DNA of 46,147 nt from Candidatus Cryptobacteroides faecihippi (GTDB lineage: Bacteria > Bacteroidota > Bacteroidia > Bacteroidales > UBA932): assembly GCA_018066065.1 (NCBI GenBank), contig JAGHSC010000173.1, forward strand, positions 1 through 46,147, in the 5' to 3' direction. The notes under the pieces are model-generated. The model saw only the letters and a list, made by a program, of their open reading frames with translations, had not been told where the DNA came from and ran no database searches. Position numbers and translations under genes: made by a program. Of the stretch, positions 1-8,826 are shown one piece after another (the first letter of the stretch is position 1; each line of letters opens with the position of its first letter).

Positions 1-60
1 GTCCCTTACGGAAGCACGACCCTGAGAATCGCTGAATTCCCTGTGGCCTGGAGATATTAG
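1..60 (+). CDS. C-terminal end of an unidentified protein (partial)
   Basis: Frame 1 is open from the first base to a TAG stop at 58-60 and encodes the last 19 residues of a protein (ending TTLRIAEFPVAWRY). The stop lies 12 bases before the next start, so it is probably the preceding gene of the same operon. The tail resembles the final beta strand of Bacteroidota secreted glycosidases such as the DUF1680/GH127 group, but it is far too short to assign a family. Confidence 0.5.
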   Translation, partial: VPYGSTTLRIAEFPVAWRY

Positions 61-72
61 CCGATAACGATC

Positions 73-2049
73 ATGAACACAGCTCTTTCAAGAACAGCAT
101 CTGCGGCACTGATCCTGTCAGCCTGCATCCTGATGTCGTGCGCAGGGCGCACTTCCGTCTGCATCTATGGCGGCACATCCGCTGCGGTCACAGCGGCTTA
201 TTCTGCGGCCAGGACCGGCGGCGAAGTCACCATCATCTGCCCCGACGTCACGATCGGAGGCATGACGACCGGTGGCCTCGGCCAGACCGACATCGGCAAC
301 AAGCAGGCCGTCACCGGCCTTGCAAGGCAGTTCTACCGCAAGCTCGGCGAGCATTACGGCAAGCTGGAGCAGTGGGTCTTCGAGCCTCATGTCGCAGAGG
401 AGATCCTGATGCAGTACCTCGACGAACCACACATCAGCCTCGTCCAGGGCTACCATATTACCTCGGTCGTGAAGGAAGGCACCAGGATCGTGTCGATCAC
501 CTGCACCGATGAGTCCGGGAAGTCAAGGACCATCAAGGCTGACCAGTTCATCGACTGCTCCTATGAAGGAGACCTGATGGCGATGTCCGGCGTCACCTGT
601 ACCATAGGCCGCGAGGACAATTCAGTCTACGGCGAGACCTGGAACGGCTACCAGCTCAGGCAGAATCACCAGTTCATGGACGGGATCGACCCATTCGTCG
701 TCCCCGGCGATCCGGAGAGCGGCCTTCTCTGGGGAATCAGCGACGGAAAGGCAAGAGATTATGGCACAGGTGATTCCATGGTTCAGGCCTACAACTACAG
801 GATCTGTCTCACGGACGAACCGTCCAACATGATCCCGATCGAGCGCCCGGCAGACTATGATTCGACCAGATACGAACTTCTTCTCAGGGTTCTTGAGGCT
901 GACCCGACCTTGGCGGACAAGAACAGGTGCTTCATCTGGAGCATGATGCCTGGCCGCAAGACCGACATCAACAACAGGGGAGCCTTCTCCACCGACATGA
1001 TCGGCATGAACCACAGCTACCCGGAAGCGACCTGGGAGGAGCGCAAGGAAATCCTGGCAGCCCACACTTCCTACACCCTCGGCCTCCTGTACTTCTGCGG
1101 CCACGACCCAAGGATTCCCCAGGCACTCAGGGAAGACATCCTCAAGTGGGGACTCCCGAAGGATGAATATCCAAGGACAGGACATTGGACACATCAGCTC
1201 TACATCCGCGAAAGCAGGCGCCTTGTCGGTGAATATGTGGCCACTCAGGCTGACTGCGAGAACAGGACTGACGTCAAGGATGGAGTCGGATTCGCAGCCT
1301 ACACGATGGACTCGCACAACTGCGAGAGAATCGTTGTCGAGAAGGATGGAAAGCTTATGGTCAAGAATGAAGGCAACGTCGAGATCCCTGGAGGCCATCC
1401 TTATCCCGTGTCCTACAGGAGCCTGACTCCGAAGAGGGAGGAATGTACCAACCTCCTTGTGCCTGTCTGCCTTTCCGCTTCCCACATCGCCTATGGGTCA
1501 ATCAGGATGGAACCTGTCTTCCTTGAAATGGGACAGGCCTGCGGCCTTGCTGCTGTCATGGCAGGTGATGGAAGCGTTCAGGAGATTGACGTTGAGGAAC
1601 TTCGCAGGATACTGAATGAGGATCCATGCCTTGATGGGAAGGATCCGGAGCTGGTCATCGACGAGGATTCCGAACTCATCACCGGGACCGAAGGATGGAA
1701 CCGCTTCCAGAGCTGGGACTCCTACGGCCGCACCTACAGGACCTATTCGGGCGATCCTGCTGAGAACAAGCTGAGAATCATCATCCCGGACAGCCTTGAC
1801 GGTACCTACGACATCTATGCCTTCCAGCAGAGATACGGCTGCCGTCACACCCGTTTCGTGGTAGAAACAGGAGACAGGACTGAGGAAGTGTCCTTCGACA
1901 GGACCAAACTGGTGGTTGAAGGTCAGGCTTCAGGAGAATGGGTCAAGCTTGGAACATTTGCGATACCTGCCGGCCAGGGCGGGTCGATCCGCATCCTCTC
2001 GGATGAGCCGGATGTCCGTGCCGACGCCGTTCTGATCATTCAGAAGTAG
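73..2049 (+). CDS. FAD-dependent oxidoreductase lipoprotein (FAD_oxidored family)
   Basis: A 658-residue exported protein. The N-terminus is a lipoprotein signal with lipobox LMSC (Cys23), so it is probably anchored in the outer membrane or periplasm. A Rossmann dinucleotide-binding motif (YGGTSAAV) follows at about residues 32-39, and then IGGMTTGGLGQTD, typical of the FAD_oxidored family (PF12831). The last about 120 residues form a beta-rich module ending in WVKLGTFAIPAGQGG and RADAVLI, which resembles the golvesin C-terminal-like/carbohydrate-binding module attached to this family in Bacteroidota. Related proteins sit in polysaccharide loci, and oxidation of a sugar or uronic acid is often suggested, but the substrate is unknown. 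The 3' end overlaps the convergent GH29 gene by 14 bases. Confidence 0.85.
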   Translation: MNTALSRTASAALILSACILMSCAGRTSVCIYGGTSAAVTAAYSAARTGGEVTIICPDVTIGGMTTGGLGQTDIGNKQAVTGLARQFYRKLGEHYGKLEQWVFEPHVAEEILMQYLDEPHISLVQGYHITSVVKEGTRIVSITCTDESGKSRTIKADQFIDCSYEGDLMAMSGVTCTIGREDNSVYGETWNGYQLRQNHQFMDGIDPFVVPGDPESGLLWGISDGKARDYGTGDSMVQAYNYRICLTDEPSNMIPIERPADYDSTRYELLLRVLEADPTLADKNRCFIWSMMPGRKTDINNRGAFSTDMIGMNHSYPEATWEERKEILAAHTSYTLGLLYFCGHDPRIPQALREDILKWGLPKDEYPRTGHWTHQLYIRESRRLVGEYVATQADCENRTDVKDGVGFAAYTMDSHNCERIVVEKDGKLMVKNEGNVEIPGGHPYPVSYRSLTPKREECTNLLVPVCLSASHIAYGSIRMEPVFLEMGQACGLAAVMAGDGSVQEIDVEELRRILNEDPCLDGKDPELVIDEDSELITGTEGWNRFQSWDSYGRTYRTYSGDPAENKLRIIIPDSLDGTYDIYAFQQRYGCRHTRFVVETGDRTEEVSFDRTKLVVEGQASGEWVKLGTFAIPAGQGGSIRILSDEPDVRADAVLIIQK

Positions 2050-4099
2050 CTGCGCTGCAGATTCTTACATTGTGGAGCCTGCAATCCTGGTGAGGGGATT
2101 GCGGGTTCTTTCCACTTATGGAGACAGTTGTCGCCCCGGTCGGGATGCAACCGATCTCCTGGGTGAGCAGATGCTGGTCTGCCGCGACCCTGAGCATCCA
2201 CCCGTAGTCTTTCTCGAACCTGTTGTAGGATCTCAGTACCAGCTGGTTCCTTCCGGCTGTCAACCTGACGCGCACCAGCTCCGGTGCAAATGTGCATCTG
2301 TACTCGTTGAGGTGCTTCATGACGGATTCGCCATTGACATAAAGCTCGGCACCGTTGCCGGCTCCGATCTCGAGCAGGACCTCCTGGTCCACAGGCGATT
2401 CAACTTCCTGCATGATGAAGGCGGTCTCCATCGGCCTGCCGTGGATCGTGCCGTGGTCTCCTTCGACAGGGATCCAGCTCTCGCTCATGGCCCACCTTGG
2501 AGGCTCGCTTAGGCTGAAGGTCTCCCTTGCGCTGGCATCGAAATCCGACTTTCCGGTCCTGACCAGATAGCGCTTTCCTTCCTTGAGAGGCTTTACATCC
2601 AGGATGACGCTTTCTCCGCCCTCAAGCTTGATGTCGGTCTCTCTGCCGTCGATTGTGGCCAGGATAGTCCTGCCTGCCTCGGATTCTGTGTAGGAGATGC
2701 ATCTTGGGGTGCCCTTCATGGCAGGGGAGAGGTTCCAGCTGTAGCTGACGACACTCTTTGAATTGGTGTAGTAGTCCTGGCAGAAATAGCTGCTGTTGGC
2801 GATCCTTGTGTCAGTGACAGTCTCTTCATCCGGTACGACAGGCTTGTTGAAAGTCAGCCTGATGACCTTGATGTCACCGTCCCATGCCCCGGGTTCAGGA
2901 ATGACCGTCAGCTCTCCCTTCCTGAGGCTCGCCTTCGAGACGCCCTCGGCGCGGACCAGCCTGTAACCCTTCATCGGAAGGACGATCCTCCCATCTTCCG
3001 GAGCCTTTCCGGAGAGTATGAGGAACAGCTTCTCGCCGTTCCTGGTTGTGTCTCCCCAGCTGAACAATGTCCGGAAGGGACTCGGGCTGGATGAGTAGAT
3101 GGCATCTCCGTTGACCTTGAGCCAGGCTCCTATGCCCTCGAGCACGGTACGCTCGTACGGAACGACCGAACCATCTCCCTTCGGGCCTATGTTGAGCAGG
3201 TAGTTTCCGCCTCTGGAGACGACGCGGATCAGGCTCTCGAGCTTCTCCCTGGTCTTGCCCTCGACATTCTCCCTCTTCTGCCAGCTGCGGTAGCCCCAGG
3301 TGGCTCCGAAGATGGAAGCCGCTGACTGCCAGGCAGTCTGGAGCGATGCTTCGGGTACATAGTTGTCGCTCATGACGGCGAAGTCATAGAATCCGTTTCC
3401 AAGCCTTCCACTGACCATGCAGTCAGGCTGGTGCTTCCTCACGAGGTCATAGAGATCCTTGCTCTGCTCCGGCGTGAGGCTGCCCATGTCGAACCAGAGT
3501 TCGCTGATTGGACCGTAGCCGGTGACCAGTTCCGTCACCTGGGCCAGGTTCAGCCTGTGGTGCTCCGGAGTGATGAAGTCTGCGTTGTGGCTGGTTATGA
3601 GTGCAGAGCATGGGGCGTGCCAGTCGATCAATGAATAGTAGAGACCGAAGCCTATCCCTCCTCTTCGGCACGCTTCGGACAGCTCGGCGATGTAGTCCCT
3701 GTGCGCAGGCGTTGCATCGAATGAGTTGTAGTCTGTCGTGGACGTGCGGAACATGCAGAACCCATCGTGATGCTTCGATGTGATCACGATCGACTTCATC
3801 CCGGCATCCTTCGCCAGCGCTACGATCGAGTCGGCGTCGAAGTGGACAGGGTTGAATTCGTCGGCGATTTCAGAGTAGACATCGCCGTAGATGCCTGCAT
3901 GTGACTGTATCTGTTCGCTGTAGCCTCTCTTCACAGGCTGGCCGTCCCAGACTCCCCCCAGATGTGAATAGAGTCCGAAGTGGATGAACATCGAGTACTT
4001 GTTGCCGTACCATGGGATTTCCGTCGGAGTCTGAGCGAACGCCTGAACTGCAGAGAGGATGATGACCGCTGCTGCGATGAGTGTCTTTTTCATGTTCAT
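2036..4099 (-). CDS. GH29 alpha-L-fucosidase, secreted
   Basis: An exo-acting fucosidase with a cleavable signal peptide (MKKTLIAAAVIILSAVQAFA). The GH29 catalytic barrel follows: WYGNKYSMFIHFGLYS near the N-terminus, SKHHDGFCMF about 75 residues later, and ELWFDMG carrying the expected nucleophile Asp about residue 204 (family form WFDG/M). The remaining about 330 residues contain the rest of the barrel and C-terminal beta-sandwich modules that include a galactose-binding-like segment (GNGAELYVNGESV). At about 687 residues it is longer than minimal GH29 enzymes. I chose the ATG at 4099 (alternative 4093). A further in-frame ATG at 4117 lies upstream of a -7 promoter box at 4105-4112, so it is unlikely to be used. 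Confidence 0.92.
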   Translation of the reverse strand: MNMKKTLIAAAVIILSAVQAFAQTPTEIPWYGNKYSMFIHFGLYSHLGGVWDGQPVKRGYSEQIQSHAGIYGDVYSEIADEFNPVHFDADSIVALAKDAGMKSIVITSKHHDGFCMFRTSTTDYNSFDATPAHRDYIAELSEACRRGGIGFGLYYSLIDWHAPCSALITSHNADFITPEHHRLNLAQVTELVTGYGPISELWFDMGSLTPEQSKDLYDLVRKHQPDCMVSGRLGNGFYDFAVMSDNYVPEASLQTAWQSAASIFGATWGYRSWQKRENVEGKTREKLESLIRVVSRGGNYLLNIGPKGDGSVVPYERTVLEGIGAWLKVNGDAIYSSSPSPFRTLFSWGDTTRNGEKLFLILSGKAPEDGRIVLPMKGYRLVRAEGVSKASLRKGELTVIPEPGAWDGDIKVIRLTFNKPVVPDEETVTDTRIANSSYFCQDYYTNSKSVVSYSWNLSPAMKGTPRCISYTESEAGRTILATIDGRETDIKLEGGESVILDVKPLKEGKRYLVRTGKSDFDASARETFSLSEPPRWAMSESWIPVEGDHGTIHGRPMETAFIMQEVESPVDQEVLLEIGAGNGAELYVNGESVMKHLNEYRCTFAPELVRVRLTAGRNQLVLRSYNRFEKDYGWMLRVAADQHLLTQEIGCIPTGATTVSISGKNPQSPHQDCRLHNVRICSAATSE

Positions 4100-4104
4100 A
4101 TTCC

Positions 4105-4112
4105 CAAATATA
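4105..4112 (-). promoter_or_regulatory. -7 promoter box of the GH29 gene
   Basis: On the minus strand this reads TATATTTG, an exact match to the Bacteroidota -7 consensus TAnnTTTG. It is only 5 bases from the ATG at 4099 and 11 from the one at 4093, so the message would be leaderless or nearly so. No clear -33 TTTG is visible. Confidence 0.55.
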
Positions 4113-4145
4113 GCCAAGATTGTCGCATATTCCTTGGAAAAAGCC

Positions 4146-4153
4146 TAAATTTG
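4146..4153 (+). promoter_or_regulatory. -7 promoter box of the EamA/MATE operon
   Basis: TAAATTTG matches the consensus TAnnTTTG exactly, 18 bases before the ATG at 4172. A TTG at 4120-4122 could be a poor -33 element. The divergent GH29 promoter box lies only 33 bases away, so the two promoters share one short control region. Confidence 0.55.
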
Positions 4154-4171
4154 CCGCAAGTAGGTGTTACC

Positions 4172-5110
4172 ATGCAGTATCTTGGAGAAATCTTGTCGCT
4201 TGTCGTTGCAGTCAGCTGGACTGCGACCGCATTGTTTGCAGACATTGCCAGCCACAGGATCGGCGCCCTGCCTCTCAACCTGATCAGGATGGCTCTTTCA
4301 CTGATCTTCCTTGCAGCGCTTCTCCTTGTCTTCACCGGTTCTCCGTTTCCTCTGCATGCAGGTGCTGCCGCATGGTTCTGGCTCGCCCTTTCGGGAATAG
4401 TGGGCTATGTGTTTGGAGACTACTGCCTGTTCAACTCCTATGTCATCTTCGGTTCGAAATACGGTCAGCTCTTCATGACGCTTGCCCCTCCTGTCGCGGG
4501 AATCGCCGGCTGGCTCATGCTGGGCGAGACCATGCACTGGCAGTCCTGGCTGGCCATGATGGTCACCGTGACCGGAATCGGAATCACCATCCTTGCAAAG
4601 AAGGATGGCAGCAACACCCTGACGGTCAAGCTTCCGCTGAAGGGCATCCTTTTCGGGATCGGTGCCGGCATCGGTCAGGGAGTCGGCCTGGTGCTCAGCA
4701 AGATCGGGCTCGAGTGCTACGAGGCTTCGATACCTTCCGATGCACCGACCGCCATCACGACTCTCATGCCGTTCTCCGGAACCTTCATCAGGGCCATCTT
4801 CGGATTGATCGGCTTCTTCATGATGCTCCTGGTCCAGAGGTCCCTTGGAAAGGTGGTGGATGCCTTCCATGACGGCAAGGCGATGACTCTCGCAGGCCTG
4901 ACCACCTTCTTCGGCCCGTTCCTCGGCGTCTCCCTGTCACTGATGGCAGTCCAGTATGCCAAGGCGGGCATCGCCTCCACGCTGATGGCTCTGACTCCTG
5001 TCCTTATCCTTCTGCCTTATTCATTGATCTACAGGCAGAGACTGTCTGTCAAGGAAGTCATGGGAACGCTTGTGACAGTCGGCGGAGTCGCCCTGTTCTT
5101 CATGTTGTAG
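4172..5110 (+). CDS. EamA/DMT-family transporter
   Basis: A 312-residue inner-membrane protein with about ten hydrophobic segments arranged as two EamA-type halves. The first half ends near LAKKDGSN and the second runs from LKGILFGIGAGIGQG to the C-terminus. Family members export amino acids, metabolites or drugs; the substrate here cannot be read from sequence. The frame remains open upstream to 3980, inside the divergent GH29 gene, but the ATG at 4172 (MQYLGEILSLVVAVSW) starts at the first membrane segment and lies just downstream of a promoter box. The next gene starts 21 bases after its stop, so the two are probably cotranscribed. Confidence 0.88.
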   Translation: MQYLGEILSLVVAVSWTATALFADIASHRIGALPLNLIRMALSLIFLAALLLVFTGSPFPLHAGAAAWFWLALSGIVGYVFGDYCLFNSYVIFGSKYGQLFMTLAPPVAGIAGWLMLGETMHWQSWLAMMVTVTGIGITILAKKDGSNTLTVKLPLKGILFGIGAGIGQGVGLVLSKIGLECYEASIPSDAPTAITTLMPFSGTFIRAIFGLIGFFMMLLVQRSLGKVVDAFHDGKAMTLAGLTTFFGPFLGVSLSLMAVQYAKAGIASTLMALTPVLILLPYSLIYRQRLSVKEVMGTLVTVGGVALFFML

Positions 5111-5131
5111 GTCTTGTCAGGGAGAGGTAGT

Positions 5132-6463
5132 ATGCAGGTTGAGCTTTCAGGACACTATGGCTACGGCAGGATCGTAAGGACGATGTTCCCGATGGTCATG
5201 ATGATGATCGTCATCTCGATCTACAGCATCGTCGATGGCTTCTTCATCTCCAACTATGCCGGAAGCACCGCGTTTGCAGGCATGAATCTCATCTGGCCTG
5301 CGATTGCCCTTGTCGGAGCCCTTGGCATGATGGTTGGGTCCGGTGGAAGTGCCTTGGTGTCAAAGACTTTGGGTGAAGGGGACCCGGAGAGGGCACGTCA
5401 GGTCTTCTCCATGCTCATCCGTGTCACCATCGCTGCCGGAGTGGTACTTGCCGTGCTTTTGTTCATATTCATGCCTCAGGTGGCTTCCTTCCTCGGTTCG
5501 GATGATGAGATGATGCCCTATGCCGTGTCCTATGGAAGGATACTGATCACCGTGCTGCCGGGCTACATGCTTCAGACTGCCTTCCAGCCATTCTTCATGG
5601 CTGCTGAAAAGCCGGAACTGGGAACGCGTCTGAGCATCATCTGCGGCGTCACCAACATCCTCCTGGATGCGCTTTTCGTCGCTGTCTTCGGGTGGGGCCT
5701 GACCGGCGCTGCATGGGCCAGCTCCATAGGCCTGCTTGTCGGAGGCTTCTATCCTCTCTGGTATTTCTCTTCGAAGAAGAATGCCACCCAGCTCTGGATA
5801 GTGCCTTGCGGCTTGGACTGGAAAAGCATCCTCAAGTCCTGCACGAACGGTCTTTCCGAGTTTGTCGGGAACATCGCGCTGAACATCATAGGAATATGCT
5901 ACAACTGGCAGCTGATGGCCTACATCGGGGCTGACGGAGTCTCTGCCTATGGGATCATCATGTATCTGGGATTCATCTTTGCAGCGGTCTTCATCGGCTA
6001 CAACATGGGCATAACCCAGATCATTGCCTACAACTACGGTGCGGGCAACCATCAGGAAATGAGGAGCCTGCTCCACAAGAGCATTGTCCTCGCCCTGGTC
6101 TTCGGCTTTCTCCTTGTGGGGGCTGCCGAACTGACGGCCCCGGCCGTCGTGAAGGTCTTCGTGGGCTACGACAAAGTCCTGAGCGACATCTCGCTGCAGG
6201 GATTGAGAATCTACATGCTGAGCTTCCTGATCTGCGGCGTGAACATGTTTACCTCTGCCTGGTTCACTGCCTTGAACAATGGAACCATCTCTGCAGCAGC
6301 GGCTTTCCTGCGCACACTGGTCTTCGAGATGGCTGCTGTGTTCGCGCTGCCACCTCTGTTCGGAGTGGATGGAATCTGGATGTCCGTGAATGTGGCCGAG
6401 GTGCTCTCGCTCATCGTGTCGATCGCACTGATCGCCTCATTCCGGAAACGCTATGAGTATTGA
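5132..6463 (+). CDS. MATE-family efflux transporter
   Basis: A 443-residue multidrug and toxin extrusion (MATE) family transporter with about twelve membrane segments. Recognisable family segments are YSIVDGFFISNYAGSTAFAG near the N-terminus, GSGGSALVSKTLGEGD after it, and GYNMGITQIIAYNYGAGN at the start of the second half. These proteins exchange Na+ or H+ for cationic drugs or metabolites across the inner membrane. A TTG at 5114 would add six residues, but the ATG at 5132 has a strong ribosome-binding site (GGAGAGG, 5121-5127), which settles the start. It follows the EamA gene by 21 bases, and its stop is 6 bases from the convergent HMA gene. Confidence 0.9.
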   Translation: MQVELSGHYGYGRIVRTMFPMVMMMIVISIYSIVDGFFISNYAGSTAFAGMNLIWPAIALVGALGMMVGSGGSALVSKTLGEGDPERARQVFSMLIRVTIAAGVVLAVLLFIFMPQVASFLGSDDEMMPYAVSYGRILITVLPGYMLQTAFQPFFMAAEKPELGTRLSIICGVTNILLDALFVAVFGWGLTGAAWASSIGLLVGGFYPLWYFSSKKNATQLWIVPCGLDWKSILKSCTNGLSEFVGNIALNIIGICYNWQLMAYIGADGVSAYGIIMYLGFIFAAVFIGYNMGITQIIAYNYGAGNHQEMRSLLHKSIVLALVFGFLLVGAAELTAPAVVKVFVGYDKVLSDISLQGLRIYMLSFLICGVNMFTSAWFTALNNGTISAAAAFLRTLVFEMAAVFALPPLFGVDGIWMSVNVAEVLSLIVSIALIASFRKRYEY

Positions 6464-6469
6464 CCGAGC

Positions 6470-6793
6470 CTATTCAGCGATGACCTTGGTCTCGTAGCCA
6501 AGCTTCGTGAGTGCTGCGTGGAGCTTCTCGACGGTGGTCTTCTTTGGGTCGAATGTGATTGTGACGGTCTTTGATGGAAGATCGACCTTGAGGTCCTTTA
6601 CACCCTTCTCGAAACTCATGTTCTCGGTGATCTTCTTGACGCAGTTCTTGCAGTGCATGCTGACTGAGAACTTCGCTGTCTGGGTCTTGGCTGCAGGAGC
6701 GGCTGCAATGGTCTCTGCTGCGAAAGCCTCGGTTGTGCCTGAGAATGATGCTGCCATCACGAGGGCAGCCATGATCATCATGAACTTTTTCAT
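6470..6793 (-). CDS. Exported heavy-metal-associated (HMA) domain protein
   Basis: A 107-residue protein with a signal peptide (cleavage after AFA, about residue 25), a short Ala-rich linker and one ferredoxin-like HMA domain (about 38-105). The metal-binding loop is MHCKNC, with Cys48 and Cys51 in the CxxC arrangement used by copper chaperones and P-type ATPase domains. It probably binds Cu(I) or a similar soft metal in the periplasm. It is the last gene of the minus-strand GH130/TonB-receptor operon, 13 bases after the receptor stop. The pairing suggests that it handles metal taken up or sensed by that receptor; this is inference. Confidence 0.88.
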   Translation of the reverse strand: MKKFMMIMAALVMAASFSGTTEAFAAETIAAAPAAKTQTAKFSVSMHCKNCVKKITENMSFEKGVKDLKVDLPSKTVTITFDPKKTTVEKLHAALTKLGYETKVIAE

Positions 6794-6806
6794 GTCTGTT
6801 ATTCCA

Positions 6807-8813
6807 TTAAGCTGTTTTCCAAATCGTTATCCTGAATCCGACGTAGAGCTTGGTGCCCATGATAGGGCCCCAGACCTGGCTGGCGTCGAAACTGTCTGAG
6901 AATGGATCTCCGATGATGACTTCCTTCTGGCGGAAGCCTGTGAGATTCTCTCCGCCTGCGTAGATGTCGAATCCCTTGAATCTCTTCGTTATCTGGGCGT
7001 AGAGGAGAGGGTAGGCAGGAGTCAGCCCTCCACCCATGAAGTCCCACTTGCGGGCAGGTCCGTTGACGGATGCCGTGAAGTCGAAGATCCACTTGTTGAG
7101 CGGCAGGGCGTACTGCATGTTGAGCACTCCCTTGTACCTTGATGTCATCGGCTTCTCGTGAAGCACGCCGTCGGAAAGAGTCATGCGTGCGTCCGTGTAG
7201 CGGAAGGTAGCAGTGATGTTGAACCTTTCCGCCGGCTCGATGTAGAAGTCTGCCTGGTAGGAACTTGTGAAGGATCTTCCGTCGTCCACCGAGGTCAGGT
7301 CGAAGAACTTGATCTCGCGTTCTGCATATTCAATGACCTTCTGCTGCGTGAAGCCTGTCCTGAACCAGTCAAGTGAGAGGTAGGAGCTGAGGAACGGGAA
7401 GTACCAGGTCGCGTTCGCTCCGGTCGTCCATGCATCCTCCAGGGTGTGGCTCATCAGGTCCCCGACGTACTCCTTGCCTGTGGAAAGGATGCCGATGTTG
7501 TCGATGACAGGGGTGGAGAAGCGCAGGCCTCTTCCTGCATTGGCGCGCAGGACGAGGGACTCGGCAGGATTCCACCTGAGGGTGAGCCTTGGGATGGCCT
7601 TTAGACCTTCCCCCTTGTACCAGTCGCCCCTGAGTGCGGCGATCAGCGAGAAATTCTCTCCCTTCTTGAAGGTGTATTCTCCGTAGATGCCACCGAAGCC
7701 CAGGTTGCTCTTCACGAGGTTTCCGGCGAGGTTCTCTGAATATGCGTCCATGGTGCCGCTTGCCCCGATTGTGAATTTCTGCTCCTCGCTGACTTCCCTC
7801 TGGTAGATGAAGTTGAGGAATCCTGAATTCTGTGTGGCGTCGTAGCCCTTGAACCCGAACTCGGAATCCATGTCCTGGATCGTCCAGTCGCCGATGATGC
7901 CAAGGCTGGTGCCGGCATCCTCAGAGAATGGGATTCCTATCTTGAAGTAGGTGTTGAGGCTGTTGTTCCTGATGTCGGAGGTCCATGGGGCGCTTGAATC
8001 CATCAGGGTCGGCATGCCCAGCTGTCCTCCCTGCCTGGAGTCGCTGACCGCCTTGAATCCGAATCTCACGCGCACTTTCGGAGCGTAGTAGAGCCATCTG
8101 TTGGAGACATTGAACTGCAGCTGCCTTGGGTCGTCGACGAAGGTGTCGCCGTTCATGTCCATCGTCTTGAAGTTGCCTGAGACGTGTCCCATCGCCACCG
8201 TACTCCACCTGTCACCGATCTGCTGTGAGCTCACGATGTTGAAGTCGGTCTTGCTGTCTGCCATTGTGGACAGGTTGACGAACAGAGGGATCTCGTCCGT
8301 CGGCTTCCTGTGCTCGAGGTTTATTGTTCCGGTGATCGACTCGCCTCCGTTGATGACGGAGGAAGCCCCCTTTGCAACCTGGATGGAGGAAAGCCATTGT
8401 CCCGGCACGTAGCTGAGCCCGAACGGGGCGGCAAGGCCTCTCATGACAGGCCTGTTCTCGTCCAGCATCTGCGTGTAGATGCCGCTCAGGCCCAGGAGCC
8501 TGATCTGACGCGCTCCGGTCGTCGCATCTGAATATCCAACAGTCACGCTGGCAGAGTTCTCGAAGCTTTCGGCAAGGTTGCAGCAGGCCATCTTCTGGAG
8601 CCCTGCACTGTTGATCGCCTCGACCCTCATGTCCTTGAACTTGGAAGTATGCGAGCCCTGGGCGGAGACGAAGACCGCGCTCTTGAGGGAGTCCTTCCTC
8701 TCTCCGTAGATCTTCGTTGTGTCAACTGGGTTGCCGTTCTGGTCGACGATCTGTGCCGCGGCCTGGAGAAAGGTCACGGATGCAAGGAAGAGTGCTGTCA
8801 GGGTCTTCTTCAC
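6807..8813 (-). CDS. TonB-dependent outer-membrane receptor
   Basis: A 668-residue receptor with a signal peptide (MKKTLTALFLASVTFLQAAA). The plug domain (about residues 50-175) includes MRVEAINSAGLQKMACCNLA, RQIRLLGLSG and GASSVINGGESITGTINL, and a 22-strand-type barrel follows to the C-terminal aromatic-containing strand (YVGFRITIW). It lacks the SusC-style carboxypeptidase-regulatory domain, and no SusD partner is present, so it resembles siderophore, cobalamin or metal receptors more than glycan importers. The CC pair in the plug (MACCNLAE) and the downstream HMA protein favour a metal or metallophore ligand. A GH130 gene lies 13 bases upstream in the same orientation. Confidence 0.87.
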   Translation of the reverse strand: MKKTLTALFLASVTFLQAAAQIVDQNGNPVDTTKIYGERKDSLKSAVFVSAQGSHTSKFKDMRVEAINSAGLQKMACCNLAESFENSASVTVGYSDATTGARQIRLLGLSGIYTQMLDENRPVMRGLAAPFGLSYVPGQWLSSIQVAKGASSVINGGESITGTINLEHRKPTDEIPLFVNLSTMADSKTDFNIVSSQQIGDRWSTVAMGHVSGNFKTMDMNGDTFVDDPRQLQFNVSNRWLYYAPKVRVRFGFKAVSDSRQGGQLGMPTLMDSSAPWTSDIRNNSLNTYFKIGIPFSEDAGTSLGIIGDWTIQDMDSEFGFKGYDATQNSGFLNFIYQREVSEEQKFTIGASGTMDAYSENLAGNLVKSNLGFGGIYGEYTFKKGENFSLIAALRGDWYKGEGLKAIPRLTLRWNPAESLVLRANAGRGLRFSTPVIDNIGILSTGKEYVGDLMSHTLEDAWTTGANATWYFPFLSSYLSLDWFRTGFTQQKVIEYAEREIKFFDLTSVDDGRSFTSSYQADFYIEPAERFNITATFRYTDARMTLSDGVLHEKPMTSRYKGVLNMQYALPLNKWIFDFTASVNGPARKWDFMGGGLTPAYPLLYAQITKRFKGFDIYAGGENLTGFRQKEVIIGDPFSDSFDASQVWGPIMGTKLYVGFRITIWKTA

Positions 8814-8826
8814 TGGATGGAATGCT

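Noticed and set aside
3980..4171. Longer start for the EamA transporter
   Set aside because: The extension lies inside the divergent GH29 gene and upstream of a -7 box; the ATG at 4172 begins the first membrane segment.
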